Assembly (NCBI RefSeq): GCF_008580665.1
Contig: NZ_BKDJ01000004.1
Span: forward strand, 62,001 to 126,000
DNA length: 64,000 nt
Source of the DNA: Zafaria cholistanensis
GTDB taxonomy: Bacteria; Actinomycetota; Actinomycetes; Actinomycetales; Micrococcaceae
Direction: 5' to 3'
The notes under the pieces: generated by a model
What the model was told of the DNA's origin: nothing
What the model saw: only the letters and a program-made list of their open reading frames with translations
The model's database searches: none
Shown: in pieces, positions 1 through 8,655 of the stretch
How the letters are laid out: each line of letters starts with the position of its first letter
Numbering within the stretch: the first letter of the stretch is position 1
Translations under genes and position numbers: made by a program

Positions 1-963
1 CTCTCCGGCGGAATGCGTTCGATTACCTTTGTCCAGGCCTTCCAGTACTGGCTCAAGGTGGTGTCCCTGGCGGTCCCGCTGGTGTTCGTGCTGCTGCGCC
101 TGGGCTCCGAGGGCATCTCCCCCACCGCGGACGGCGCGGCCTTCGGACCGGGGCCCGCGATGATGACCGGATTCGGGCTGTACGGCACCATCTCCCTGAT
201 TTTGGCCCTGCTGCTGGGCACGCTGGGCCTGCCCCACGTGCTGGTGCGCTTCTACACCAACCCGGATGGACCCTCCGCCCGGCGCACCACGGTGCTCGTG
301 GTGGGGCTGCTTTCCCTGTTCTACCTGTTTCCGATCGCGTTCGGCATCCTCGGCCGGACCTTCGCCGCCGACCTGCCGGGGGCCGGAACCGCCGACGCGA
401 CCGTGCTGCTGGTGCCCGCCCGCGTCCTGGGCGGGACCGCCGGGGACCTGTTGGGGGCCCTGGTGCTGGGAGGGGCGTTCGCGTCGTTCCTGTCCACGTC
501 TTCGGGCCTGGTCGTCTCGGTGGCCGGGGTGATCAGCCAGGGCCTGTTCCACGGCACCGTGCGCGGCTTCCGCATCGCCACCGTCCTTTCCTGCACCGTT
601 CCGCTGCTGCTGGCCCTGGCCAGCGGCAGCAACGCGCTGGCCGGCTCCGTGGGCGCGGTCTTCGCGTTTACCGCTTCCACGCTGTGCCCGTTGCTGCTGC
701 TGGGGATCTGGTGGCGCGGGCTGACCTCCGCCGGCGCCGTGGCCGGAATGGTGACCGGTGCGCTGGCCTGCGGCACGGCGCTGCTTTGCGCCGCCGCGTT
801 CCCCCAACTGCCGCCGCCGGCCGGAGAGCTGTTCTCCAGGCCCGCCGCCTGGACCGTTCCGCTGGCCTTCGCAGTGATGGTCGGCGTCTCCCGGGCCACC
901 CGGGCACGCGGCGAGGAAGCCATCGACCGCGTCATGGCTCGGCTGCACACCCCTGAGCGGTAG
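1..963 (+). CDS. Sodium:solute symporter (ActP-like), C-terminal part
   Basis: This is the 3' end of an inner-membrane sodium/solute symporter, a cation/acetate symporter type. The reading frame is open from the first base (L-S-G-G before the ATG at 13), so that ATG is internal and the gene begins outside the window. About 320 residues remain, with roughly eight hydrophobic segments, including the GGMRSITFVQAFQYWLK stretch typical of the family just before a membrane helix. The protein ends in a short charged tail. The substrate (acetate, pyruvate or another monocarboxylate) cannot be read from this fragment. It converges on the DivIVA-repeat gene, with a hairpin between them. Confidence 0.8.
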   Translation, partial: LSGGMRSITFVQAFQYWLKVVSLAVPLVFVLLRLGSEGISPTADGAAFGPGPAMMTGFGLYGTISLILALLLGTLGLPHVLVRFYTNPDGPSARRTTVLVVGLLSLFYLFPIAFGILGRTFAADLPGAGTADATVLLVPARVLGGTAGDLLGALVLGGAFASFLSTSSGLVVSVAGVISQGLFHGTVRGFRIATVLSCTVPLLLALASGSNALAGSVGAVFAFTASTLCPLLLLGIWWRGLTSAGAVAGMVTGALACGTALLCAAAFPQLPPPAGELFSRPAAWTVPLAFAVMVGVSRATRARGEEAIDRVMARLHTPER

Positions 964-1033
964 GTGGGCGGGGTGGCAGGCAGGCGGGGGCGGGCACCGC
1001 GGGCCGCACCGCCGGCCGGCGCACAAAAAGGCG

Positions 1034-1061
1034 GTGCCGGCTCCCGGAGGGGAACCGGCAC
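1034..1061. terminator. Bidirectional hairpin between symporter and DivIVA-repeat gene
   Basis: Inverted repeat GTGCCGG/CCGGCAC with additional pairing in the loop flank, lying between two convergent genes. There is no long T run, so it may act as a structural or intrinsic terminator for either strand. Confidence 0.45.
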
Positions 1062-1082
1062 GGCGCAGCGCAGGCGCGCAGG

Positions 1083-1667
1083 TCAGTCGATGGAGGCCAT
1101 GAGTTCGACCACGCGGTCCAGGAACGCGTCCACCTGGCTTTCCTCGTAGCCGTCCTGGCCCTTGGCCTCGCGGAAGGTCACGCGGCGGATCGCATCGACG
1201 CTCATCGGCATGTCTTCCTCGAAGTAGCCGATCAGCTGCTCGCACAGGTCGTCGACGTCCTCGACGTTGTAGCTGGGGACACCGCGGCGGCTGGGGCGTC
1301 GGAAGCGCTCCCCGGGCTCCCGGTGCAGGCGGCCGCGGAGGATCGACGAGAGCCGGCCGACCTGCTGGAGCCAGGCCTCCTCGCCTTCGGTCTGGATCAG
1401 CGCGTCGCGCTCGCGCTGGGCGAAGACGTCCTCGAGGCGGTCCAGCGCGCTGTCGACCTCGCGGGCGTTGTAGCCGCCCTTTTGCGGTTCGAAGGCGGTG
1501 CGGCGCACCAGGTGGCTGGTCACCACCGTGGAATCGTCGTCCGTCCCGTTGAACGTCGCGCGGGCCCGCGCAAGGAAGTGCTCCACCTGCTTGACGTTGT
1601 AGCCAAACTCCTGCGGGCCAACCCGTTCGAAGGGGGGCGGCGTCTTCTGGGCGTTCTCCTGGCTCAC
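1083..1667 (-). CDS. DivIVA-domain repeat protein
   Basis: A 194-residue cytoplasmic protein with four copies of a short DivIVA-like motif of the form G-Y-(N/E)-x3-V-D-x2-L, near residues 20-35, 60-77, 125-145 and 168-190. Repeat proteins of this kind are typical of Actinobacteria and are separate from the coiled-coil Wag31/DivIVA; their precise role is unknown. It starts with GTG behind AAGGAAG and follows cdsA on the same strand, 122 bp away. It could link to polar growth or division, but nothing in the sequence proves that. Confidence 0.75.
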   Translation of the reverse strand: MSQENAQKTPPPFERVGPQEFGYNVKQVEHFLARARATFNGTDDDSTVVTSHLVRRTAFEPQKGGYNAREVDSALDRLEDVFAQRERDALIQTEGEEAWLQQVGRLSSILRGRLHREPGERFRRPSRRGVPSYNVEDVDDLCEQLIGYFEEDMPMSVDAIRRVTFREAKGQDGYEESQVDAFLDRVVELMASID

Positions 1668-1789
1668 TGACTTCCTTGGTGGATCGGCGGCACTCCGGCC
1701 TGGGCGGGTATGCGGTTGGGACTGGGCGGGCCGGAGGGCCCGCCGCCCCCATCATACGCGGGGGCGGGTACCGTTCCGGGCAGCGCGGC

Positions 1790-2749
1790 TCAAAGCGCGC
1801 CGGGCAGCAGCAGGACCGAGAGGATGTACGCCACCGGGGTGGCGAACACGATCGAATCCAGCCGGTCCATGACCCCGCCATGGCCCGGAAGCATGTTGCT
1901 CATGTCCTTGATGCCGAGCTCGCGCTTGAGCATCGACTCGGACAGGTCCCCCGCCGTTGCGGCCGCCACCGTGGCGACAGCAAGGACAAGGCCGGCCCAC
2001 CAGGGCTGGTGCAGCAGGAACACCGCGGCCAGGACTCCGACAACCACGGCTCCGGCAACCGATCCGGCGAAGCCCTCCCAGGACTTCTTCGGGCTGATCT
2101 TCGGCGCCATCGGGTGCTTTCCCAGGGAAGCGCCCACGAGGTATCCGAAAGTGTCGTTGGCGACCACCAGCAGCAGCAGGGTCGCCACCTTCAGGGCGCC
2201 GTTGGGCTCGTTGAACAGCAGCACCCCGAAGCTGAGCAGGGTCGGGATCCACAGGATGGTCAACAGGGAGGCCAGGATCGAGCGCAGCGCCCCGGCTCCC
2301 CCCTCGAAGAGCCTCCACAGCATCACCAGGGCGGCGGTGCCGGTCAGTGCGAAGGCGATCGCCTCCTCGCCGCCGTAGTAGGCGGCGAACGGCAGGGCCA
2401 CGCTGCCCACGGCCAGCGGGACCGGCGGCACATCAGCCTTGGCGGTGGAGAGCGCGCGGGACACCTCCCAGCAGCCGAAGACACCAAAGACGGCCACGGT
2501 GGCCACGAAGGCGAGCGGCACGAACAGCAGGCCGGCAAGGACAAGCAGGATCAGCACCACGCCGACGCCGATAGCGGCAGGCAGGTCGCGGCCGGCCCGG
2601 GAAGAGGAGGCGCCGCCGGCCCCGTCCCCGGGGCGGGACGTCCGCAGGGAACGCCGGGAGGCGCCGGTGGGGAACCCGCTCCCCTCCGGCGCCTCCCGCG
2701 CTGTGCCCGGTTCCGGTTGGCTCTCCTCCGGTTGGGTCGTCCCGTTCAT
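1790..2749 (-). CDS. cdsA: Phosphatidate cytidylyltransferase (CDP-diglyceride synthase)
   Basis: Makes CDP-diacylglycerol from phosphatidate and CTP at the membrane, the branch point of phospholipid synthesis. The 319-residue protein has a Pro/Gly/Ser-rich, probably disordered, cytoplasmic N-terminus of about 55 residues, then around eight membrane segments. The C-terminal third carries the family signature: KRELGIKD, then LPGHGGVMDRLDS with its catalytic acidic and basic residues. The ATG overlaps the frr stop (ATGA), so the two are translationally coupled. The gene order frr-cdsA is standard for Actinobacteria. Confidence 0.95.
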   Translation of the reverse strand: MNGTTQPEESQPEPGTAREAPEGSGFPTGASRRSLRTSRPGDGAGGASSSRAGRDLPAAIGVGVVLILLVLAGLLFVPLAFVATVAVFGVFGCWEVSRALSTAKADVPPVPLAVGSVALPFAAYYGGEEAIAFALTGTAALVMLWRLFEGGAGALRSILASLLTILWIPTLLSFGVLLFNEPNGALKVATLLLLVVANDTFGYLVGASLGKHPMAPKISPKKSWEGFAGSVAGAVVVGVLAAVFLLHQPWWAGLVLAVATVAAATAGDLSESMLKRELGIKDMSNMLPGHGGVMDRLDSIVFATPVAYILSVLLLPGAL

Positions 2750-3306
2750 CAGACTTCCAGCAGCTCGGCTTCCTTGCGCTTGAGCAGCTCGTCGATGGTG
2801 TCCACGTTCTTCTTGGTCAGCGCGTCGAGTTCCTTCTCGGCACGGGCGCCGTCGTCCTCGCCGACCTCGCCGTCCTTGACCAGCTTGTCGATCGCGTCCT
2901 TGGCCTTGCGGCGCAGGTTGCGGATCGCGACCTTGGCGTCCTCACCCTTGCCCTTGACGATCTTCACGTACTCCTTGCGGCGCTCCTGGGTCAGCTCCGG
3001 CATGACGACGCGGATGGTCTTGCCGTCGTTGGACGGGTTGGCTCCAACCTCGGAGTCGCCCAGGGCCTTCTCGATGTCGCGCAGCGCGGTGGCGTCGTAC
3101 GGGGTGATCAGGATGGTACGCGCATCCGGGGTCGCGAAGGACGCCAGCTGCTGCAGCGGGGTGGGGGTGCCGTAGTACTCCACCATCACCTTCGCGTACA
3201 GGCCCGGGTTCGCGCGGCCGGTGCGGATCGTCGCGATGTCCTCCTTGGCCGCCTCGATGGAGCGTTCCATCTTGTCCGCTGCTTCCAGCAGGGTTTCGTC
3301 AATCAC
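2749..3306 (-). CDS. frr: Ribosome recycling factor
   Basis: Splits the post-termination ribosome together with EF-G. The 185-residue length and the sequence (IRTGRANPGL near residue 28, PYD at the mid-domain, RRKAKDAIDKL in the C-terminal helix) match the family. GTG start with AAGGAG upstream. It sits between pyrH and cdsA, and its stop overlaps the cdsA start. Confidence 0.97.
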   Translation of the reverse strand: MIDETLLEAADKMERSIEAAKEDIATIRTGRANPGLYAKVMVEYYGTPTPLQQLASFATPDARTILITPYDATALRDIEKALGDSEVGANPSNDGKTIRVVMPELTQERRKEYVKIVKGKGEDAKVAIRNLRRKAKDAIDKLVKDGEVGEDDGARAEKELDALTKKNVDTIDELLKRKEAELLEV

Positions 3307-3383
3307 AGTGTCTCCTTCAGGGTCCGGGGCGCGCGGTGCCCCGGGATGGTTCCGGGCTCTGCCTTCATCCTATGCCACGGCCG

Positions 3384-4136
3384 TCAGACCGTGACGACCG
3401 TGCCGATCGTCTCGCCAAGGATCGCGCGGGTCACGTTGCCCTCGCCTTCCATGCCAAAGACCACCATGTCCAGCTTGTTGTCCTTGCACATGGTCATCGC
3501 GGTCTGGTCCATCACGCGGATGTTCTTCAGGAGGGCCTCGTCGTAGGTCAGGCGGTCCAGCTTGACCGCGTCCGGGTCCTTCTTCGGGTCGGCGGTGTAG
3601 ACGCCGTCGACCCCGCTCTTGGCCATCAGCACGACGTCGGCGCGCACCTCGAGCGCGCGCTGGGCGGCCACGGTGTCCGTGGAGAAGTAAGGCAGCCCGG
3701 CGCCGGCGCCAAAGATCACGACGCGGTCCTTTTCCATGTGGCGGATCGCGCGCCGCGGGATGTAGGCCTCGGCCACCTGGGCCATGCTGATGGCCGACTG
3801 CACGCGGGTCTCCACGCCGGCCTGCTCCAGGAAGTCCTGCAGCGCCAGGCAGTTCATCACCGTGCCGAGCATGCCCATGTAGTCCGCCCGCGAACGGTCC
3901 ATCCCGGACTGGCTCAGCTCGGCGCCGCGGAAGAAGTTGCCCCCGCCCACGACGATCGCGACCTCGACCTTGCCGACCGTCGCGGCAATCTGCTCCGCGA
4001 CCCCGCGCACGGTGACCGGGTCCACGCCCAGCTTGCCGCCACCGAAAACCTCGCCGGAGAGCTTGAGCAGAACGCGGCGGCGTCCGCCGACCTCATCCGG
4101 AACCGTGTTTTCGAGGGTCTGTTGCGTGGCTTCCAT
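3384..4136 (-). CDS. pyrH: Uridylate kinase
   Basis: Phosphorylates UMP to UDP in pyrimidine synthesis. The 250-residue amino-acid-kinase-fold protein has [11 protein letters not shown] near residue 24, the glycine-rich [10 protein letters not shown] loop near residue 63 and the D-R-x-x-A-D-Y-M-G-M region typical of bacterial hexameric UMP kinases. AGGAGG lies just before the ATG. It precedes frr with a 77 bp gap. Confidence 0.96.
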   Translation of the reverse strand: MEATQQTLENTVPDEVGGRRRVLLKLSGEVFGGGKLGVDPVTVRGVAEQIAATVGKVEVAIVVGGGNFFRGAELSQSGMDRSRADYMGMLGTVMNCLALQDFLEQAGVETRVQSAISMAQVAEAYIPRRAIRHMEKDRVVIFGAGAGLPYFSTDTVAAQRALEVRADVVLMAKSGVDGVYTADPKKDPDAVKLDRLTYDEALLKNIRVMDQTAMTMCKDNKLDMVVFGMEGEGNVTRAILGETIGTVVTV

Positions 4137-4224
4137 GGTGCCTCCTGTCGCGGTCCGGTCGGTCCGCCGTCGTGCTGTGGGATCTGTATGTCAGGGATGG
4201 GAGGGGGATCTGTGGCAGGAAAAA

Positions 4225-4295
4225 GGGGCGGCCACCATCTGGTGGCCACCCCCTCAAACCTGCGACGGCGGGTGAAACGAGGCCTCCCGCCGTCG
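4225..4295 (-). terminator. Two hairpins after tsf
   Basis: In the 167 bp between tsf and pyrH there are two inverted repeats: CGACGGCGGG/CCCGCCGTCG at 4263-4295 and an imperfect GC-rich stem at 4225-4252. Read on the minus strand they follow the tsf stop, so they likely terminate or attenuate transcription before pyrH. Confidence 0.6.
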
Positions 4296-4303
4296 TATTT
4301 CGC

Positions 4304-5143
4304 TTAGGAGCCTACGCGGAAACGGGCGAAGGCGGTAGCCTGAACGCCGGCCTCCTCGAGCACCTTGCCGACGGTCTTCTTGGCGTCCTTGGCGAAGGCC
4401 TGGTCGACCAGGACGATCTCCTTGAAGAAGCCGGTGAGGCGCCCTTCGACGATCTTGGTCAGGGCGGCTTCCGGCTTGCCTTCGGCGCGGGCGGTCTCGT
4501 CGGCGATGCGGCGCTCGTTCTCGACGGTCTCGGCCGGCACCTCCTCGCGGCTCAGGTAGGTCGGAGCCATGGCGGCGGTGTGCACGGCAACGTCGTGGGC
4601 GACGGTCTGGGCTTCGGCGCCGGAGCCGTCAACGGCCACGAGGACACCGACCTGAGCCGGGAGGTCCTTGGAGGTCTTGTGCAGGTAGGCGTCGACGGTG
4701 GTGCCCTCGACGCGGGCGACGCGGCGGACCACGACCTTCTCGCCCAGCACGGCGCCCTCTTCGACGACGTAGTCGCCCAGGGTCTTGCCGTCGACGTCGC
4801 TGGCCAGCAGGGACTCCAGGTCGGCAGCGCCGGAGGAGACGGCAACCTCGAGGACCTTGTCGGCCAGGGCGATGAACTTGTCGTTCTTCGCCACGAAGTC
4901 GGTCTCGCAGTTGACCTCAACCATGACGCCCACGGTGCCGTCGATGACCTTGGCGGCAACCAGGCCCTCGGCGGTGGAGCGGCCTTCGCGCTTGGTGGCG
5001 CCCTTGAGGCCCTTGATGCGGATGATCTCGATGGCCTTCTCGGCGTCGCCGTTGGCCTCGTCGAGAGCCTTCTTGACGTCCATCATGCCAGCGCCGGTGC
5101 GCTCGCGGAGAGCCTTGATGTCAGCGGCGGTGTAGTTCGCCAT
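4304..5143 (-). CDS. tsf: Elongation factor Ts
   Basis: Nucleotide exchange factor for EF-Tu. The 279-residue protein carries the N-terminal signature LRERTGAGMMDVKKAL (residues 10-25) and CETDFVAKN in the core. It lies directly downstream of rpsB on the minus strand, as in most bacteria, separated by two strong hairpins. Confidence 0.97.
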   Translation of the reverse strand: MANYTAADIKALRERTGAGMMDVKKALDEANGDAEKAIEIIRIKGLKGATKREGRSTAEGLVAAKVIDGTVGVMVEVNCETDFVAKNDKFIALADKVLEVAVSSGAADLESLLASDVDGKTLGDYVVEEGAVLGEKVVVRRVARVEGTTVDAYLHKTSKDLPAQVGVLVAVDGSGAEAQTVAHDVAVHTAAMAPTYLSREEVPAETVENERRIADETARAEGKPEAALTKIVEGRLTGFFKEIVLVDQAFAKDAKKTVGKVLEEAGVQATAFARFRVGS

Positions 5144-5179
5144 GTGTAACCCCGTTCTGAGTCGTTCTTAGCTGCTGCG

Positions 5180-5250
5180 CCGGGGACGTGCCGCACGGCA
5201 CGTCCCCGGTCTGGCCGTTTCGGCGGGCCGCACGCGGCCCGCCGAAACGG
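5180..5250 (-). promoter_or_regulatory. Tandem perfect hairpins between rpsB and tsf
   Basis: Two adjacent perfect inverted repeats fill the 120 bp gap: 14-bp arms at 5180-5193/5196-5209 (2-base loop) and 16-bp arms at 5215-5230/5235-5250 (4-base loop). On the minus strand they follow the rpsB stop. They could act as a partial terminator that sets the rpsB:tsf ratio or as an mRNA processing site. Confidence 0.6.
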
Positions 5251-5263
5251 TGGTTTGGGTTTG

Positions 5264-6103
5264 CTACTCGGCGGCCGGAGCCTCGTCGGCGGCCGGAGCC
5301 TCGGCAGCCGGAGCCTCGGCGGCAGCCGGGGCCTCGGTGGAGCCCTCAAGCAGCTCGCGCTCCCACTCGGCCATCGGCTCGGCCGGGGCCTCGGCGTTGC
5401 CGGCGGCCTTGTTGCTGCGGGCGATGAGGCCCTCGGCAACGGCGTCGGCGATCACGCGGGTGAGCAGGTTGACGGAGCGGATGGCGTCGTCGTTGCCCGG
5501 GATCGGGAACTGGACCTCGTCCGGGTCGCAGTTGGTGTCGAGGATGGCGACAACCGGGATGCCCAGCTTCTTGGCCTCGTCGACCGCCAGGTGCTCCTTC
5601 TTGGTGTCCACGATCCAGATCAGCGACGGGGTCTTGGTCAGGTTGCGGATGCCGCCCAGGTTGGACTGCAGCTTGGTCAGCTCGCGCTGCAGCAGGAGGA
5701 GTTCCTTCTTGGTGTGGCCGGAACCGGCGACATCCTCGAAGTTGATCTCCTCGAGCTCCTTCATGCGCTGGACGCGCTTGGCGACGGTCTGGAAGTTGGT
5801 CAGCATACCGCCCAGCCAGCGCTGGTTCACGTAGGGCTGGCCGACGCGGGTGGCCTGCTCGGCGATCGCTTCCTGGGCCTGCTTCTTGGTGCCGACGAAC
5901 AGGACGGTGCCGCCGTGGGCAACGGTCTGCTTGACGAACTCGAAGGCGCGGTCAATGTAGGACAGCGACTGCTGCAGGTCGATGATGTAGATGCCGTTGC
6001 GCTCGGTGAAGATGAAGCGCTTCATCTTCGGGTTCCAACGGCGGGTCTGGTGGCCGAAGTGGACACCGCTGTCGAGCAGCTGGCGCATGGTAACGACGGG
6101 CAT
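5264..6103 (-). CDS. rpsB: 30S ribosomal protein S2
   Basis: Small-subunit ribosomal protein of 279 residues. The start chosen is the ATG giving [20 protein letters not shown], the canonical S2 N-terminus, with GGAAGGAG 8 bases upstream; the longer open frame reaching 6367 is not coding. The C-terminus ends in an Ala/Glu/Pro-rich repetitive tail (residues about 245-279), common in high-GC Actinobacteria. It heads the rpsB-tsf unit. Confidence 0.97.
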   Translation of the reverse strand: MPVVTMRQLLDSGVHFGHQTRRWNPKMKRFIFTERNGIYIIDLQQSLSYIDRAFEFVKQTVAHGGTVLFVGTKKQAQEAIAEQATRVGQPYVNQRWLGGMLTNFQTVAKRVQRMKELEEINFEDVAGSGHTKKELLLLQRELTKLQSNLGGIRNLTKTPSLIWIVDTKKEHLAVDEAKKLGIPVVAILDTNCDPDEVQFPIPGNDDAIRSVNLLTRVIADAVAEGLIARSNKAAGNAEAPAEPMAEWERELLEGSTEAPAAAEAPAAEAPAADEAPAAE

Positions 6104-6521
6104 GTCGCTCCTTCCGGCAGTGGCGGACCGGCCCTTCGGGCCGCGGTAACTGCCTGTGTTTTTGTCGGTTGACGGCTTCCGTCCCTTGTGGACGGTGCCC
6201 CTGGCATCCCGCCGCCGGTTGCCCGTTCCCCGCAGCCGGACCGGTAATACCGGACCGAAGGCTGCGCGGCCCAGCCCGCGGAACCGCCAAGGCGGGTGCG
6301 GGGTGGGTGCGTGATGCGCGGAGTCGGTTCCGTCCGCGGCCACTCCGGACACGGAGGAGCCACACACGGAACTGCGGTACCAAGTGTACTACAGGCAGAT
6401 GCGGGTCCCGGACCGGCTTTGCCTCCTCCACAAGCGGCGTTTCCGCGGCCCGCGGGGCCCGGGGCCCACACCCCGCGCGGCAGCGGCGCCCCGGTCCTGC
6501 GGGCCGGTCCAGCATGGTGCC
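6104..6521. other. Divergent intergenic region rpsB / M23 gene
   Basis: This 418 bp between the divergent rpsB and M23-like gene must hold both promoters. A GGCCCGAAGGGCC hairpin lies near 6131-6143 in the rpsB leader. A relatively AT-rich stretch at 6370-6395 (GTACCAAGTGTACTACAGG) is the likeliest promoter core, but I cannot assign -35/-10 boxes with confidence. No gene is seen. Confidence 0.4.
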
Positions 6522-7346
6522 ATGAAGGACCGGATCAGGGGCTGCGGGGCATGGGAACCGGGAACTGGAGGCGGGGTGGCCGGTACCCGCGCCGGAGATC
6601 GGGCCGGAGGCCGGGCCGGAAGTCGGGCCGGCCGCCGGCATGGGTACAGGGCGGCCGCGGCCTGGTCCGCAGCAGTGGCCTTGGCCGCGGCGGTCGTGTC
6701 TGGCCCGCCGCCCGACGGCGGAAGGCGGGTGCCCGGGCCGCTGGCAGCTGGCGTGTCCCTGGTCGGGCCGGGCGGTACCTGTTCGATGGGGCCGTGTTTG
6801 ATCGAGTCCGGTTCGATCGAGTCCGGTTCGATCGAGTCCGGTTCGATCGAGTCCGGTTCGATCGGCTCCGGTCCTGGCGGGGGCGGTTCGATTGGGGACG
6901 GCCGGCGGCCCGCCGGTGCGTGGTCGTGGCCCGTGGCGGACCGGGGAGGGGCACCGCCCGCCGTCCTGAAGGCATTCGATCCCCCCGCGCATGACTGGCT
7001 CGCGGGACACCGCGGTGCCGACCTGGAGGCGGCCGCCGGGGACACGGTGCGGGCCCCGGCGGCGGGGACCGTGGCCTTTGCGGGCACGGTGGTGGACCGG
7101 CCGGTGCTGACGATCGACCACGGGAACGGACTGCTCTCCAGCTTCGAGCCGGTGGACGGGACCCCGCCCGCCGGGACCGCTGTGCCCGCCGGCGCGGCCG
7201 TAGGCAGGGTCGGGGCCGGCGGCCACTGCGGGGGCCGGTGCGTCCACTGGGGGCTGCGGCTGGAGGGGGTGTACATCGATCCTCTGGACACCGTCGCCGA
7301 CCGCCGGCCGTCAGTGTTGCTGCCGGTCCCCAAGGACGGGCGATGA
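6522..7346 (+). CDS. M23-type (LytM-like) peptidase-domain protein with SIESG repeats
   Basis: About 274 residues. The N-terminus has a Gly/Arg-rich stretch and a hydrophobic segment near residues 45-60 that could be a signal or anchor. Next comes a SIESG pentapeptide repeat (residues about 93-117), then a LytM/M23 beta-barrel from about residue 150. The HxxxD metal pair is present (HRGAD). The usual second HxH motif reads CVHWG, with Cys replacing the first His, so activity is uncertain. Actinobacterial M23 relatives are often found beside rpsB. ATG at 6522 is preferred over the upstream in-frame ATG at 6384, which would add a low-complexity leader. The 3' end overlaps the convergent glycosyltransferase by 36 bp. 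Confidence 0.7.
   Translation: MKDRIRGCGAWEPGTGGGVAGTRAGDRAGGRAGSRAGRRHGYRAAAAWSAAVALAAAVVSGPPPDGGRRVPGPLAAGVSLVGPGGTCSMGPCLIESGSIESGSIESGSIESGSIGSGPGGGGSIGDGRRPAGAWSWPVADRGGAPPAVLKAFDPPAHDWLAGHRGADLEAAAGDTVRAPAAGTVAFAGTVVDRPVLTIDHGNGLLSSFEPVDGTPPAGTAVPAGAAVGRVGAGGHCGGRCVHWGLRLEGVYIDPLDTVADRRPSVLLPVPKDGR
6800..6874 (+). repeat. 15-bp tandem repeat encoding SIESG
   Basis: Five consecutive 15-bp units (GATCGAGTCCGGTTC), four identical and the last with three changes, in frame inside the M23-like gene. Each adds Ser-Ile-Glu-Ser-Gly to the linker before the peptidase domain. Copy number could vary between strains without breaking the frame. Confidence 0.95.
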
Positions 7347-8600
7347 GTGGCTCGTGGCCGGGCGGCGGGCGGACAGGAACCCGGCCCCGGAACGTCCACG
7401 GGCGTCGTGCCCGGACATCGCCTGCCGGTAGACCTCCACCATGGCCGCGGTTTGGCGGCTTTGCAGGAAGTGCCCGGAACCTGCGCCGCCAAGGACCGGC
7501 CCGGTCCCCTGGCGCAGTTCCGTGACGGCCTGCGCCAGGGCGGCGGCCAGGGCCTCGACAGAGTCGCCCCCCGTGGTCCAGTGGCTTCCTGCCGGCAGGT
7601 CCGCGGCGATCCGGTGGTCGCTGAGCAGCGACGGTGTTCCCAGCACCAGCGCCTCGAAAACCGTCATGCCCTGCGTCTCGAATCCTTGGGAGGTTTGGAC
7701 CAGGGCATCGGCCTCGCGCAGTTCGGCAAGCATCCGGCGGTAGGGCACCTTGCCCCGGAACACAACCTCCGCCGGGGAGATGCCGGCGGCCCGGGCTTCA
7801 GCCGCGCGGCGCTGGCCCCCGTCGCCGAAGATGTGGATTTCGGCGTCGATCCCGGAACGGCTTACCGCGTCGAGGAAGGGAAGCAGGCGCTTCTCGGCGC
7901 TGAACCGCCCCACCCATGCCAGCCGGGGACGGGCCCGGGGGCCGGGCTTCGGTGTCGCGAGCAGTTCCCGGGCGATCGCGTCGTCAAGGCCGTTTGACAC
8001 GACGTCGACGTGGTCGAAAACCCCCCGCTCCTGCAGGAGCCGGCCGAAGTGGGAGGACGGGGCCGTCACCCTCTCAGCCCGGTCGGTGAAGCGGGCCAGG
8101 TACGTCCACGCGTCGCGGGCCGCCGGCAGGCCCGTGTCCAGGAACCGGCGCTGGAGCACCCCGAGACCGCTCTGGACCAGTCCGGGGAAGGGCAGGGTGG
8201 CCGCGATGCCCACGTCGAGGCGGTTGTGCATCGTGTGCACCACCGGGGCACTGACCGCCGCGGCGAAGCGGTATCCGATGATGGCCTGCCAGAAGTCGGC
8301 CTGCACGTGCACAACGTCCACCGGCGGCCGGGCGGCCATGGCACGGTGGAGCGCCCGGTCGGTGGCCTTGCCGGGAACGCAGAGGGAGTACTCCCCCGGC
8401 CCCAGCGGAACCGCAGGCAGTTCCACGATTCCCTTGTCCGCGGGATGCCGGCCCCGCTGGGCGGGCGAGACCAGGGTCACCCGGTGCCCGGCGGCCTCAA
8501 GGAACTGCCGCTGCAGCCGAACCGAGGTCTGCATTCCGCCCAAGGTGTCCGGGTGCTGGTCAAGAAACATCGCTACATGCACGTGTCCAGTGTGCCGCAT
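7311..8600 (-). CDS. GT4-family glycosyltransferase
   Basis: GT-B-fold retaining glycosyltransferase of about 429 residues. The N-domain opens with HVAMFLDQHPDTLGGMQTSV, typical of GT4 enzymes that act on envelope lipids or polysaccharides. The C-domain has GRFSAEKRLLPFLDA and the E-x7-E donor-site motif (ETQGMTVFE). Sugar and acceptor are unknown. ATG at 8600 is chosen because it places the first beta strand at the N-terminus; a GTG at 8627 is also possible and neither has a strong ribosome site. Confidence 0.8.
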   Translation of the reverse strand: MRHTGHVHVAMFLDQHPDTLGGMQTSVRLQRQFLEAAGHRVTLVSPAQRGRHPADKGIVELPAVPLGPGEYSLCVPGKATDRALHRAMAARPPVDVVHVQADFWQAIIGYRFAAAVSAPVVHTMHNRLDVGIAATLPFPGLVQSGLGVLQRRFLDTGLPAARDAWTYLARFTDRAERVTAPSSHFGRLLQERGVFDHVDVVSNGLDDAIARELLATPKPGPRARPRLAWVGRFSAEKRLLPFLDAVSRSGIDAEIHIFGDGGQRRAAEARAAGISPAEVVFRGKVPYRRMLAELREADALVQTSQGFETQGMTVFEALVLGTPSLLSDHRIAADLPAGSHWTTGGDSVEALAAALAQAVTELRQGTGPVLGGAGSGHFLQSRQTAAMVEVYRQAMSGHDARGRSGAGFLSARRPATSHSSPVLGDRQQH

Positions 8601-8655
8601 GCGGCAGGGTTGCCGGGCACTGGTCACGTGTCCGGCCGGGAACAGGCCAGCGGGC

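Noticed and set aside
13-963. Complete short symporter starting at 13
   Set aside because: The frame is open upstream to base 1 and the protein starts in the middle of a family block, so it is truncated by the window edge.
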